DNA of 64,000 nucleotides from Nemania diffusa (Eukaryota > Ascomycota > Sordariomycetes > Xylariales > Xylariaceae): contig JBBPUQ010000008.1 of NCBI GenBank assembly GCA_038501195.1, positions 414,001 through 478,000 of the forward strand, written 5' to 3'. The notes below the pieces were generated by a model. The model saw only the letters and a list, made by a program, of their open reading frames with translations. It was not told the DNA's origin and made no database searches. Of the stretch, positions 22,639 to 35,449 are shown piece after piece; positions within the stretch are counted from its first letter, which is position 1, and each line of letters opens with the position of its first letter. Made by a program: the position numbers and the translations under genes.

Positions 22639-23985
22639 TCAAGCTTTAATATTAAATACAGTACCGGATCGAACAACAGCATGGAGAAATGCGGATATAA
22701 TCCCTGCCGTGCCACCAAAAACCCACACACCTGTCCAGTTCAGCGGACCGATGGTCGTAGCGAGAATGGCGCCCGCGACTGGCCCTCCCGCCAATAAGCC
22801 AAGCCCGGCAAATGCGAAACCCATGCCTATGCGCGTGCCGATCATAGATTTGTTCTCGGTGAGCACGCGGAATGCTACAGGAGGTAGTGAGATAACGACG
22901 CCGCTGAAGAAACCCGTTGCGATGGCCTCCACGACCATACCTGGCGCATTAAACACGCCGAGCAGAGCGAATTGCGTAATGCCCAATAGGAGCGCAAGCG
23001 GGACTAATGTGTTAAAGACGCCAATACGGTCGGATAGCGCGTTAGGCAGGATACGTCCCAGCACTGATCCGGCATTGAAGATGGCGACAATATTGGTACC
23101 GAGACTTCGACTAGTGAATCCGCGGTCTAGCGGGTAGTAAGAGATGTAGAAGATGACAACAGTGCTAGAAATGAAAACGAAGAACATGCCCAACGTGAAA
23201 ACTACGAAGGGGACCTCGGTGAGCGCAGACCAGTCTATTACAGTACGCGGCTTTGGCGCCGGCACGCGGATGCGCAGCACGAGGAGAGGAAGGATGAAGG
23301 TGCCGAGGGCGATGAAGCCGACTGCGCGTACGGCCCAGGGAAACCCGACTTTGGCAATGAGGTTGGAAAGCACGAGAGGGTAGATGACGCCGCCGAGCGA
23401 AGTACCTGATGAAACAATCCCTACGGCGAGACCGATGTGCGTACTGAAGTATGTCGGGACAAGCGAGACGGTAGGCACGAAGAGCAGGCCGGCGCCAATG
23501 CCGATGCAAAACCCTTGCGATAGCAATGCCTGGTAGTACTGAGTGCTCGCAGACAGCGTGAAGAGACCAAGAAGCACAAAGGCGATGCCCGTGGCGAGGA
23601 GAGGGCGGAGATAGCCTCGGTCGTAAAGGGGGCCGGCAACGAGACCGGACAACTGGGGCAGGAAGCTTTGGATAGAGCCAATCCAGGATATAGTAGATGA
23701 AGAGGCGACGAAAAGATCTCCCGACGCATAGTAGCTCTGGAATACGCCGAAACTGCTGAGAATTCCCCAGGTATTGAACAAGATCACGAAGCCCGCAGCA
23801 ACCTGGGTCCAGGCAACTAGTCCGCCGTCAGGGGGAGGGGGTGGATCAGTGGGAACCGGTAAATCGGTCGATTTTTCGTGGTCCATCTCAGAGTGAACAT
23901 TCACGGGAAGCCCGGCTTCGATGATCGAACAGCTCGAACCGTTTTGGGCTGGCCGGAGCGGCTGTCCACTCCCGTTAGAAGCCAT
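22639..23985 (-). CDS. Monocarboxylate-type MFS transporter (MCT/Mch family)
   Basis: One exon encodes 448 residues with about twelve hydrophobic helices. After a soluble N-tail ending in a proline run comes the family opener PDGGLVAWTQVAAGFVILF with WGILSSFGVFQSYY, typical of fungal monocarboxylate permeases of the major facilitator superfamily. The glycine-rich helix TSLGGVIYPLV and the mid-protein segment NAGSVLGRILPNALSDRIG are also typical. It should sit in the plasma or vacuolar membrane and carry a small organic acid or related metabolite. Many fungal members have no known substrate. The frame is intact, with a good ATG. It lies between an MFS pseudogene and an orphan gene on the same strand. 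Confidence 0.9.
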   Translation of the reverse strand: MASNGSGQPLRPAQNGSSCSIIEAGLPVNVHSEMDHEKSTDLPVPTDPPPPPDGGLVAWTQVAAGFVILFNTWGILSSFGVFQSYYASGDLFVASSSTISWIGSIQSFLPQLSGLVAGPLYDRGYLRPLLATGIAFVLLGLFTLSASTQYYQALLSQGFCIGIGAGLLFVPTVSLVPTYFSTHIGLAVGIVSSGTSLGGVIYPLVLSNLIAKVGFPWAVRAVGFIALGTFILPLLVLRIRVPAPKPRTVIDWSALTEVPFVVFTLGMFFVFISSTVVIFYISYYPLDRGFTSRSLGTNIVAIFNAGSVLGRILPNALSDRIGVFNTLVPLALLLGITQFALLGVFNAPGMVVEAIATGFFSGVVISLPPVAFRVLTENKSMIGTRIGMGFAFAGLGLLAGGPVAGAILATTIGPLNWTGVWVFGGTAGIISAFLHAVVRSGTVFNIKA

Positions 23986-24542
23986 GTTGATATGACGTGA
24001 TTTAGTACTGTCGACTAGCGGGAGAAGCGAGACAAGTAAGGCAAGACTACAAGTAATTGTTGTTGTTTATTCCTCAAATAATTAGCTACACTTTAAGTTG
24101 GTTTTGGTGTTTAGTAGACAAAGCCTAGGGAGCTAGATTCTTTGCGCCTTACACCGCCCTTTAACATGATTAGTAGTTTTGCATCAAGTCTTTGTCAAAT
24201 TATTCTCGTGTACTAGGCTAAGTAGGTACTAGGTAGACTGTATGCATCGACTTTAGGTGAGACATAGGGTTATTTCTTGCTAGCACTCGCTCACGCCGTT
24301 CTTCTAATTTTGGGAGTGGTTTGGCTGGAACCTCAATGGCCTTATCATGTAAGATACTTATGCTAACCGCTGTAACAGGAAAGGGAAGCAGTCTCACAAG
24401 TTCATTCTGCTCAACGTAATGTTGATGCCCCTGATCTCATACCAAACCTTGTTCTCTGAGCCGGATTGCCAATTGTCAGCCATATTCCTTTCTCGACCTT
24501 CATAGAATGCATCACTCCACGATTCAGTAGGCTATATCCACC
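23986..24542. other. Intergenic region
   Basis: This is the promoter region of the MFS gene and 3' flank of the orphan gene ending at 24543, both on the minus strand. I see no other feature. Confidence 0.4.
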
Positions 24543-25177
24543 TCACGACAAGACCTGAATTTTTGGCATCCTCACAAATTCCACATCCAAGAAAGCACCC
24601 GTGAAGTCCTTGTTGACCTGGTAGAATCCAGGCCCTGGGGGCCAATGAGGCATCAATCTCATGTCGTGATTGGGATCGACTCCTAACAAGACACTGTTCC
24701 CACTGCCTGCAATTCCCCACAGGTCTTGACTCTGCGATGCATCTGGTGAGAGACGGATGGAAACGTTTTCACGATCGAAATAGGACTCGACGATGTATAA
24801 ATCCCTCGTCTTAAAAGTATTCCACGTTGTCGCCTTGGCCTTTACCTGCATGCTTGTGCCGCTAAGCCAGCAGCCTTTTTCAATGTAGAAAATAGAACCG
24901 CACCCGGCGGGCCCGCCAGCCAGTATATGCGCACCTGGGTTGTCGTCCCAATCTCGGGCATACATACACAGTTCGAGCCCATGTCTGATGCGGATCTTAT
25001 AGTTATAGCCTCTTTTGATGGGCTGTCCGGTCGAGTCTCGTAGAAAATCCCACATCTGTTAAGTATTAGTAAGAAAATGGATAGTGCAATGTTGGCGAAT
25101 AGATAAGGCCTGGATATACTTACTCTTTTGGTGTTTTTCAGGTGGCTGGCTATCTTGTACGAAGGAGACCTTCTCAT
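24543..25177 (-). CDS. Orphan 188-residue protein
   Basis: A short first exon of 18 codons (25177-25124) joins a second exon (25055-24543) across a 68-nt intron (GTAAGT, CTAATAC, AACAG). There is no signal peptide or membrane helix, so the protein is probably cytosolic. The sequence alternates aromatic, glycine and polar residues (YNYKIRIRHGLELCMYARDWDD, ILAGGPAGCGSIFYIEKGCW, WGIAGSGNSVLLGVDPNHDM), suggesting a compact beta-rich fold such as a lectin-like or beta-trefoil domain. That is inference only; I recognise no family. The second exon begins with its own ATG, so a 170-residue product is possible. A TATA-like element lies about 95 bp upstream. Confidence 0.75.
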
Positions 25178-25963
25178 AGTAGGAACAGTGGCGGTGATGG
25201 ATGAATGATGATTAGGATCTTATGAAGTGAAAGCGTGAATAAGGCTGTCTGTAGAGAAATGGTGGCATATTTTATAGAAACTATACTTGTGCCTTATATC
25301 GGTACTTTTAGAATAGAATCAACTTGAAGATGCCCAACAGTACCTGTTGTCCGCAGTTTCTTACCGAAACTAGGCTGACAAAGGTTTATCTGATGTCGGG
25401 AGAACTAATGTGTCCTGTCTGGGTTCTCAATATTGCGCAAGTAGCTATCTATTAAACTAAATTCTAGTTTTTTTAGTTCTCCCGAGAAGAAAGGGAAGAA
25501 TCAAGAAGTTCAATGTAAATTAAAAAGACATGCATAGCTCGGGTATTTATCAGGAACACGTGTAGAGTAAGTAGCGCTGGATATGAAGTTCCAGTGCCGT
25601 TCAAGACTCATAATGGAACCAGCGCTATTAAGCAGAGAGTGAGTTTCATTACACTAACTAGACTAGGCATATCAAACGTATGCCAACACATGAAGGGGTA
25701 TTGAACATTATTTGGTTATGTTTTAGCATCTATATAACTCTTTCTCAATCATAAGCCTCTCCAACGATTCAACTGCTTGAATTGTTCCGTGGCAACACAA
25801 TGGTCATGATTATTTGACCCTCAGATTCCAACGCCATTCTATATCTAGGATGCGTGCGCTCAATGCTGTAATGACCCTGTCTAGGGTGTCCTCCATGTCT
25901 ATTACAAATACTTACAATTATCAACCCGAGGAACAGGTTTCGTACTCCTGCAGAAAATGGAGA
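25178..25963. other. Intergenic region
   Basis: It holds the promoter of the orphan gene and the 3' flank of the ABC transporter gene. I see no supported gene. Confidence 0.4.
25268..25279 (-). promoter_or_regulatory. TATA-like element of the orphan gene
   Basis: On the minus strand TTCTATAAAATATG lies about 95 bp upstream of the ATG at 25177. Spacing and sequence fit a core promoter. This rests on sequence alone. Confidence 0.45.
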
Positions 25964-28900
25964 TTATCTTCGGTTCCAGTTCAGGAAGCGCGTCTGGGAA
26001 AAGTAGGTAGTTAGTGCATGATCAAAAAGGAAGGGGCAAGAGCCTAAAAACAGGCGCGTAGACTTACAGCTGCGAATAAAATGATGGTATTGCTAGCTAC
26101 GAATGCGATGAAAATACCGAGATCTCTCCATCGAGTATTGAATGTGTACTCGAACGCGCCGTAGAATTGGTCACCCAGTGAATAAGCGCAGTACTCGCAG
26201 TTGCTGGTGGCGTTATTCACCAAGTATCCAGAGCCACCAGCAGAGAAGAAGTTCTCCATATATGACCCACAAGTCTCTCCGGGCGGTGCCACGAAGTTGT
26301 TCAGTTCGTGAGACCGACACTTCACCGTGAGGCCATGTAGCGCAGTAGTGATGGTTCCACTGATGAGACGCGTGAATGGGTCCAATTGGTACAGCCAGGC
26401 TTTCCAAAATCCCGGCATCTGAGGGTACGGGATAGTGACACCACAGAACAGGGCAAAAGTAATGACGATGAAAGGATCGTATTGGCTAGACACGAAGGCA
26501 GAAGGGGAGATGGCGGCTAGAAGCTGACCGAGCGATACGGCGAAGAGCTCGGTGATGAGAACCATGAAGTACTGGTAGCCGGCACGCGAGGGCTCGGATT
26601 GGAAACCAGGGATGAAGTAAAGGAGTACGAAGAAGAGCACGGAGCAAAGGATAGAATAGGGAAGCTCTGCGATAACCATGCTCAAAGTGAACGTGAACGC
26701 ACTGTACATCTTGCTCAGTTGCTCTCGGAAGAAAATGGCTCGCTTGATGACGAACATGAGCTCGACTTGAGGCAAGAGCAGCGCGGGAAGGACGGTGATC
26801 TGGAACATAACGAAGACTTTGTACTGCAGTGAAGAACGCGAATCATCTAGCCGGAGGTATGTCAAACCCGTCAAGAGAGCGATGATGATGTGGTTGAATA
26901 CGCGGGTGAATAGATAGTTAGGTGAGCGCCAGTAGGAGACATTGGTCCGCTTGACAACAGTCTTAATCTGGTGCCAGAGAGGCGAGGCATACTCCCTTTC
27001 GAGACTTAGATCGACGGCAGCGGCGGCCTGTCTGCGGGATTCCGTGAACTGGGAAATCCTGTCCTTGACATTAGCTAGTTCAGGGCTGTCCTCCCAGATA
27101 TCGGCCCAGTCTCGGTTACCGACACGCGCGCTGCTGCCCGCACCGATGGCCTCCAACATGTATTCGGCAATATTATCAGATGGTCCGGCGACAGCACCGT
27201 GCCGCCCCAAGTAATCTCGAAGAACGTGAGCATCCTTTCCAATATCGCCAAAGTAAACGCAGCGACCACCCCTCTGTAAAAGGAGAAGTCTATCGAAGTT
27301 TTCGAAGAGGGCGGCGTTTGGCTGATGAATGGTACAAAGAATGGCCTGACCTGCAGCAGCGAGCTTCTTCAAGAATCGAACAATGTTGAAGGCGCTTTGA
27401 CTGTCAAGGCCCGAGGTAGGCTCGTCCAGGAAAAGAAGAAGCTGAGGCTTGGCTGCCAGTTCGACGCCAATGGTGACACGCTTGCGCTGCTCGACGGTAA
27501 GACCGGCCTCAGGAGTACCAATGATACAGTCTGCAATGCTCTCCATTTCCAATAATGCAATAATTTCCTCAACGTAGGCGTACTTTTCGAACTGAGGGGT
27601 TTCATAGGGCTGTCGTAGGTCGGCCGAGAATCGCAGAGCCTCGCGCACAGTTTGAGTCGGGTCGTGCATGTCAAGCTGTTCGGCATAGGAAGTTGATCGT
27701 TGGAATTCTTTACCAGGCTTTGATCCATCAACGAAGACGTCGCCACTGATAGTTCCGATATTTTTTCTCGCAGCCAACACATCTAAGAGTGTGGTTTTTC
27801 CAGCTCCAGAAGCACCCATGAGAGCGGTGAGTTCACCCGGCTTACAGTAGCCGAAAACCTTGTTAAGGAGCTGCCGATGGCCTCCGGGGACTGGCACCTC
27901 GTAGTCCAGGTTCTCCCATGTTAGAATGCTGGTTGACTCGATCTTCAGAGCCTCCTCCTCATCGTTCGCTCTCGACTTTTGGCGTTGAAGCTTCTTGCTG
28001 TTTAGCGCATCGTTAAGTGCCGTCCTCTCTGCATTCGGCCTAGCAAAAACCTTGGCTTGATTACCACCCATTCCGTATTTGACAAATTCTCCCAGGACAA
28101 CATTCATAATCAGGAAGAAAATAATGATGGCGACGATAATGCCAAAGTTACGCCAGAGATCCTGAGGCGCATACGTAAAACCATCTGTGATATAATCGGC
28201 TCCCTTCACAACAAGCGACCCGGGTTTAGAGCCAGCTAGGGTACAGACTTGGTATCGGATATCATCATAGCTAGATCCGGACGGGATAAGTGATTCAGAT
28301 GAGCAGGCGATCTGGGAGCTACCAAACTCATTCGCCATCAAGCTTGCGAAGGATAAGCCCAGTGCGTTGATCCAGAATATCCAACGGAGCCAGACTTGTT
28401 GAGACTGATATTGAATTAAGTATCCGGATGTCAGGATGAACAACGTCACCGTCACAACAGCAAACTTGATAGCATAGTCAAAGTCGGGACTAAGGCAACC
28501 AATGATACGAAAGTAAAGAGTCATTGCTATGTTTCCGACGAGAATCAAGAGATAGAACGTGAAAAAATGGCCGGCGGTCCTCGAGAGATTGGTCAAGAAG
28601 TAGACGATAATAGAAAAGACCAGAATCTGTACTGCAGAGAATGCAGTATCTACAAAGATTTGTGCAATCCACAGTGCCGAGGGTCGATGAAACGCGTAGG
28701 CCTTATGCTTATTCACAATCGGTCTGCCCGTCATAGTTGATCCAAGCTCGGAGAAGGCCTGGAAAGCGTTGAACAAGAGAGAAATGAAGAGAAGACCACC
28801 TTTGCTGAAAGCGCTAGCGGATGTGTCTTGGAGTCGCAGATAGAGAGTTCCAAGTACGATAGCAATGATGATACTGCGGAGCCAAGAAAGAGACAGTCCA

Positions 28901-30522
28901 AGCTTGTCTTGAAGCTTCAGAACGAATTGGCGCTTCATCAGGGCCCAGACTTGTTGGTGGAACCCAACGCTGTATACCGATCGCTTTGCACCACGGCGCT
29001 TGCTCTCATGGACCGCAACACGGAAGTCTTCATGTTTCGCGGTCTCGGTATCTAACCGCGTCTTATAATCGGCCATCTCGGTTCGCAGTTGATGAGCATA
29101 TTTGGATTTCTCGAAAGCCTCGGCGAGAGTATCAGGGCTGTGCGGGGCATTCTGGGGCGAATACCCGTCGGAGTAGTCACGTTCGAATTCGTCGGTACAA
29201 CCAGTAACATAATCTGGGGTAGTTTGGCGAGGACGTGGGAGGAAACCTAGACTTTCGAAATAGCTTCTTGCCTCCGTAGTAGATCCAAAGTACACTTGCT
29301 TTCCCGAGTCAATCACTAATACCTTGTCGAATAACTTATAAATATTCTCCGAAGCCTGGTATAGCGATACGAAAGTCGATGTCTTGTAGAGGTTGGTCTG
29401 AATGCGCAGAGACTTGACGAAATCGAGGGCCGTACTCGCATCGAGGCCACGAGTACTGTTGTCCCAGGACAGAACGCAAGCATTCGTAATCATCATCTCG
29501 GCAATAGAAACACGCTTCCGCTCACCACCTGAGACACCCCGGATGAGGGCGTCGCCCACGACGGTGTGTCTGGTGTGCTCGATATTGAACATTTTCAGGA
29601 GTGTGCTGATGACATCGCTCTTAAATTTGGCCTTGTTCGTACCTGCAGGCAATTTGTTAGGAACTTTGGTGTCAATCGCGAAACCCAAAGTCTGCTCGAC
29701 GTTAAGAGTGGCGTGGTGGATATCGTCCTCCTGGTTATAGACGGCCTCGCCTCGGTACTCCTTGAATTCTTTATGACTGAACGGCCCGTATAAAACCTCT
29801 CCGGTAACACCGGTGTAGCCCCATCGCTGATTCGCAATCGACTTGAGAAAGGTTGTGCATCCAGATCCCGGACGGCCGAGGACCAGTACCATCTCGCCCG
29901 GGTTGACGACGCCCTTGAAATTATCTAGCAAAGTCGCCTCAACACCCTTTTCTCCCCAGCCGAGCAGGTTCTTCAGGGGAGTCCAGTAATCGACAAAGTT
30001 AACGAAGGCATCCGGGAATGTCTGCACATAGTTGGTCATGCCACCCATCCCCTTGACAGTCAAGCCATCCCAGTAGACACCGATGTGTTTAGGTTTGATG
30101 CCGGCCTCTCTCTCGGCATCGAGGCCGCCGCGAAGCACCTGTTCCAAATCAAACTCCTCGTCGGAAGTCTCAGACCCCGTGGTCTCGCCCTTGATGCCTT
30201 TCTCCGGGTCGTCTGCACGGTGGCTGTTTATCCGGCTGGCGCGCGACAAGCCGGATATTTCTCTCTGAAGCTCGGCGAAGTCGGCCTGAGCCTGCTCGAC
30301 CGAAATGCCGGAATGGACGCGAGAAAACCCATTGGGGTTACTATGCCTCGCGTTCTCACGTTTCTCTTCAGACGAGTCCGAAAAGGTGGGAACTGAAGTA
30401 GTTGACGATGGGCGAGTGCTCTTGGACGAGGGCGCCTCTGTCGTATTAGTGTTTAAGTCGTGAGTCGGCCCAGGGACAGCCGACTCGCCCTGTGGGCTCT
30501 TCTCCGTGTCTCGTTCGGCCAT
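25964..30522 (-). CDS. PDR-type ABC (ABC-G) multidrug efflux transporter
   Basis: Two exons (30522-26068, 25993-25964) encode 1494 residues. A 74-nt intron (GTAAGT, CACTAAC, CCAG) adds nine final residues after FAA. Order is NBD1-TMD1-NBD2-TMD2. NBD1 has the degenerate PDR Walker A GRPGSGCTT (216-224), signature VSGGERKRVSIAE and Walker B VLSWDNSTRGLD. NBD2 has the canonical Walker A GASGAGKTT, the variant signature LTVEQRKRVTIG and Walker B LLFLDEPTSGLD. Each TMD shows about six helices. The protein should export hydrophobic toxins or drugs across the plasma membrane. The N-terminal motif EFDLEQVLRGG and overall look suggest the group with Magnaporthe ABC1 and BFR1, but this is from memory. 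The start is ATG 30522 in good context; the open frame reaches 30579 only through a TTG. The frame is fully intact. Confidence 0.95.
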
Positions 30523-33409
30523 TGCGACGGTGTGCCGGCCTAACCCGGGGCGTAAACGAATCAAGTGCCGATCAGTCAATGAGCCGCGGGACCGAGCGCA
30601 GATGGTGTTCGCAGGGTTAAATTAGTTGATTGGTTCTTCAACAGGCGAGAAACTAGGTGCCGGGAATGGTCCACGAGAAACACAATGCCTATCAGTTATC
30701 GTTGGCAATGCGATTACCCAGTCGAAATCGCTCAAATGTTCGGCTAGGTATCTGTGCTATGAGAGAAAATGTTATCTTAACTTGTCTGGTCAGATCAAGT
30801 TAAGTCAAGTCATATCAGAGGGGCCGGCACAGCTCAACGGTCTAACTTTTAATAATAAGAAAGAGGCTGGTGGCCGAGCCAATGTGATGTAACGACGGCG
30901 ACGATGCAACGGAGAGAAAGGGAAAACGAAGAAGGCGAAGAAGGGCCACGCGATGTCATAAGTCGAGCTAGCAACGGCAGTGAATACCGGGGAGCTAAAG
31001 CAATACCTTTAAGTACCTGCCTCTAAGTACCTAAGGTACTTAAGGTAGGTCAGAGTAGGTTCCGCTCTAAATACCTAAAATCTTAGACTTTAGGTAGGTT
31101 CGGCAGGAGGTATTCAGTGTACAAATTACAATGACAAGACCAGCTGGGATGCAGTTCGATATTAAAGGAATCGGCAGGAGCCAGGAGGGCCATTCAACCC
31201 CCACTTAGTCAGTACCCATCGCTCAATATCGACCGCCGCCGGAGATAAAAGTCTTAAACGCTGCCTTCTTTTTTTTTTCCTGTTCTGCCTTTTTCTTTAT
31301 TGTCATTGGTATTGTCCCCGCTCTCCCGCATCCCACCTCGTTGTACTACACTAGCCTACCGTACTTTGGAACTTTCTCACCAGAATTGCAAAGTTACAAA
31401 ATCTTGCTACTGCCCATATTGGACTAGTCCGTATATCCGTACGCTAAACCTTAGTAGATACTGTATATACAGAAACGGATTATCAATCAACGGGCGCTAG
31501 AAGCTGCCAAGGTCGCATTTGGAATCGGCTCGGCACATTTACAACTCCTTTCCACTTCCCGAGAAAATTCTATGTACATTTGAATTCACATAGCAACTTG
31601 GAGTTCCCCTCGTACCAACGTGAAGTAGTACACCTGTCACAGCGTCAAAGCGTGGTCGTGCTGTTGTGCTCCTCCTAAGGTACAATTGACCTCGTACAGT
31701 ACTATACTCGCAGCCAGTAGCATGTGATGTTGAATTGCATTGCAATACTACCACGGGTACAACACAGCACCGTATGACTACATAACAGCAAACGCGATAT
31801 AAAATATATCTATCTGTATAAGACGCCTCGTACAATGTCCTTGTTATGGGGACGAGATTAAAATGTCGACAATCACTAATCCATAACAAGAATGGGCTCT
31901 ATTCTATGCGCCACAGCTTACAGCTCTACAGTGCCTACTTAGGTGGGTTAGTGTATTATGTTGTGCTAACCCAGCTTACCTGGGTTAGGTTCCTCAGGTA
32001 CCCACTTAGACAATGGCGGTATGGATCTAGTCTAAGTAGCAGCGAACCCCCAAGTTGCCTACATATGTGTAGATGACGCCGGATGAATCATTATGTATCA
32101 ACTCAAACGCCGCCCACCGCGCTTTTCTCCCTATTCGGTAAATATGCGACTAACTTATACAGACTGTAGGGTACTGGCATGTCTTGGCGCATTACTCTGT
32201 GTGTCAGACCAAATTGCCGTCTGTAACTTATACCTATGCTTATACTGTTGTTACCACTGCATTCGCCGGTACCCACGCCGGGTGCGTCATCCCAAACTGC
32301 TGTACCGGATTTCCGAGCGAAAGGCAGCCCAACATGCATGCTGTGATGATCACCGTTGTAACAGAGCGAAATCCATTTTTCAGTTAATGTGTTGGTTCAG
32401 AAACCCAATCAACATGAACAGATCAAACAAGAGCCGGGTTGTCGGGGTTTTACTAGAGACCGATGTTCTGTAGTATTATTAATCCAATATGATGGGATAC
32501 CTACCTACAGTACCAAGGAACTTTTATCTAGATTCTATGCAGACTAGTGTAAATCTCTACGGCTGCAAGGCTTTGATAAATAGGTCCGCCGCCCCGGCTG
32601 AGTTGTGCCGATCACATATGTATGCATGGATGCATGAATGCAGTAAGTATCTACACTACCTGTTCTGCACCAATTATATAAATACCAGGTAGGTAAGCAT
32701 TGAACTGCGAACTATCTACATACTACTGTAAGCGATCTTATTACAGAATACCTACCCCACGCAGTACTTCATCTTTGCCCTGATTTTTGCGTCCCCATTA
32801 GCGGGTATCTATAAGATGTGTCTTACTGCGACAAACACGTGTGCTGTAAGCGTCTTGTCGCCTACCTGGTATATCCTCGCCATGCAGGTGTCTTGTCTCA
32901 GATGCCGGATCCTCACAATCCTAGTCTAGCCCGCTTTGCCGGGATAATGTAGGTCCCAACTAAGCCGATATCAAGTACCTACGTATAGTTCGACATAAAA
33001 CGTCAACCCGTGTTTAAATAAAAGCTGGGTCATCCAGTCTATCGGTTTATTAGTTTGGTACCCTACTCTACCCAGGTATCTGCAAACAGAATACACACAA
33101 ACTTACATACTTAGACAGGGGTCACACAGTTGCGCAATTTATTGCTTAGCCCACCCATGTGGCAATCGTTTGTCTTACATAGTGGTCACGACAGCCAGAA
33201 TGGCCCTCAGATTGATTCCACGACACTATCAGCTGGTAGCTTTCATTGTTACTACTGTAGCTCTTTGAAACCCATTGGAAAACAAATTAAGCGCATGCAA
33301 TGAGATAAGTGCACACTATAGTAGACACTACCTAAGGGAGCACCTATGTATACTGTGCGCGGTTTCCCAATCGCTATAGAGGTATTTATGCTGTGCAAGG
33401 GGTAAGTAG
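30523..33409. other. Long intergenic region up to the first AT block
   Basis: The first part is the upstream region of the ABC transporter gene. At about 31010-31110 it carries many overlapping TACCTAAG/CTTAAGGTA motifs forming small palindromes, and at about 31270 a T-rich run. From 31.3 to 33.4 kb I see no supported gene, although base composition is ordinary; open frames such as 32093-32473 overlap in several frames and lack motifs. The region stops abruptly at the AT block boundary at 33410. Confidence 0.45.
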
Positions 33410-33543
33410 AGATAAGTGGGGCGAAAACACGTGACACACAAGAATGTAAAATAGTCTAGATTTAGCTAATTCGCTAAAACTTTCTTTAATAATTTATAAC
33501 TATATTACTTTTTAATACAAGTTCTGCTTTTAAAACTTTTTTA
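33410..33543 (+). repeat. Left terminal direct repeat of the outer element
   Basis: These 134 bp match 50948-51083 and 60010 onward. The first 60 bases keep many C and G. Against the right copy there is a 2-bp indel near 33510 (ATAACTATA against ATAACACTATA), and otherwise almost only transitions. Confidence 0.75.
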
Positions 33544-34658
33544 ATATTTTCAATAAAGCATATATTTTTTTTATATATTAAAATTTTTATTAATAAATTG
33601 TTTTAATATATTATTATTATTTTATTAATTTATTAATATTATAAATATTATTATTAAAGTTAGTTTAACAAGTTTATAAATATAATTTAAACTAATAACT
33701 AAACTTTTTATTTTTTATTTTATTTAATATAAATTTTTGTTTTAAAAATAATAGAAGTTTTAATTGTTATTTAATTTATATTATTTTAAATTAATTAATA
33801 ATTATATTTTTAATTTATTTAGTTTTTAGTTTATAAATTTATTTAAAACTTTTATATATGTTTTTTTATTTTTTAGTAAAAACTTTAAAACATTATTAAT
33901 AAAACTTTTTAATTTAAAAATTTTAAATAAATTTATTATTTAATTGTTATATTTAAAAATTTTATTAACTAAAAGTTTAAATTTATTAATTAGTATTTTT
34001 ATTAATTTTAATATATTTAGTATTATTTATTAATTAAATTTTTTTAAATTATAATATTATTTTATTTATTTAATTGATTTTACTAATTAAAAATTTATTA
34101 ATATTATTTTTTTTAAAAAAGTTTTATTTTTTGTATTATTTTTTATAGCTAGTTTTATAACTATAGTACAAATTATTTTTAATATATTTAATATTAATTT
34201 ATTAATATTTTTAAATTTAATAAGTTTATATAATTTTTTATATAACTTTTTTTTTATAACTAAAAAATTTTTAATATTTTGTTTTTTTATATTTTAATAG
34301 CTTTTTATTTAATTTATTATATTAAAACTTAAGTTATTTTATATATTTTTAATATAGCAAAAAACTAGTTATATAAAAAAACAACAATAATAAAATATTG
34401 CTACTACTTATAATAATATTACTAATAATAATATTACTAATTAAAATTAATATAACATTTTTAATTAAATAATAAATATATTACTATTGTTTGTTTTAAT
34501 AAATTTAAACTATTAATAGTTATAAACTAGCTATTTAATATTTTAAAAAAGTTTATATTTTTAATATTTTTTAATATTATAACTTTAATATATGTTATAT
34601 ATTTATTACTAATATTAATTTATTTATTTATAGTAATTATAACTATAGCTTTTATAAA

Positions 34659-34806
34659 TATAACTTTAGAAATTTTAAAATTAAATAAAACTTTAAAATT
34701 AAATATAACTTTAAAAACTTTAAAGTTAAATATAGCTTTAAAAACTTTAAAAACTTTAAAATTAAATAAAACTTTAAAATTAAATATAAATTTAAAATTA
34801 AATTTA
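34659..34806. repeat. AT minisatellite inside the outer element
   Basis: Imperfect tandem units of about 18-20 bp on the theme ACTTTAAAATTAAATATA repeat some seven times. The same array recurs in copy 2 at about 61264-61430, with different unit numbers, so it belonged to the element before both copies decayed. Confidence 0.6.
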
Positions 34807-35449
34807 ATATTTTTAAAATTAGTTTATAGCTTAAAATAATTAATTATAAATTATAAAAATTTTTAATATTAATTATTACAAAAAGTTTAAAAAAATTAAC
34901 TTTACTATTAAATAGCTATAATATTTATATTAAAAGTTTAAATAAATAAGCTTTATAAAATAATAAAACAAAATATTTAATATTATAAAAAGTATTAATA
35001 TATTATATAAAAATAAAACTATTATATTTATAAATAATAATATATAGCTATAATTTATATTTAAAAAAATAAAAAATAAAACTGCAAAAAAAACAAATTT
35101 ATAAATTATAAAATAAATATTTAAAAATAAATATTTAATATAAATAATAAACAATTTTATTATATTTTTTATAAAAAAACTAAAAAATTTGTTTTAAAAG
35201 CTAAATAAAATATTATTAATTTATTATATTTATATATAAAACTTAATAAAACAAATAAATATTTATAATATATTAAAAGTACTTTTAAAATATTTTACTT
35301 TTTTTATTTTTTTAAAAACATTTATTTTAAAAATAGTAATTAATTATTTTGTTTTTAATTTTTATAATTTTAACTTATAATAAAAAGCAATTAATAAAAA
35401 TGCAAAAAATAAAACTGTTTTATAAAAATACTATAAAACTATTTATAAC

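Noticed and set aside
22709..23729. Several overlapping open frames on both strands of the MFS gene
   Set aside because: They are shadows of the GC-rich coding frame at 22639-23985.
30523..30579. N-terminal extension of the ABC transporter
   Set aside because: The extension begins at TTG. The first ATG, at 30522, has a good context and the usual hydrophilic start of the family.
32093..32473. Open frame of 126 codons with many Cys and Arg residues
   Set aside because: Other frames and the opposite strand are equally open here. There is no domain, splice context or coding-like composition.
34659..34806. CRISPR-like array
   Set aside because: The units are contiguous and imperfect without spacers, in a eukaryotic RIP block; it is a minisatellite.
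34930..35154. A 74-codon minus-strand open frame, with a similar one at 61551-61775, coding almost only Ile, Leu, Phe and Tyr
   Set aside because: Both lie at the same place in two RIP-degraded copies. The composition is what near-pure AT gives by chance, and the match reflects shared repeat ancestry, not a gene.
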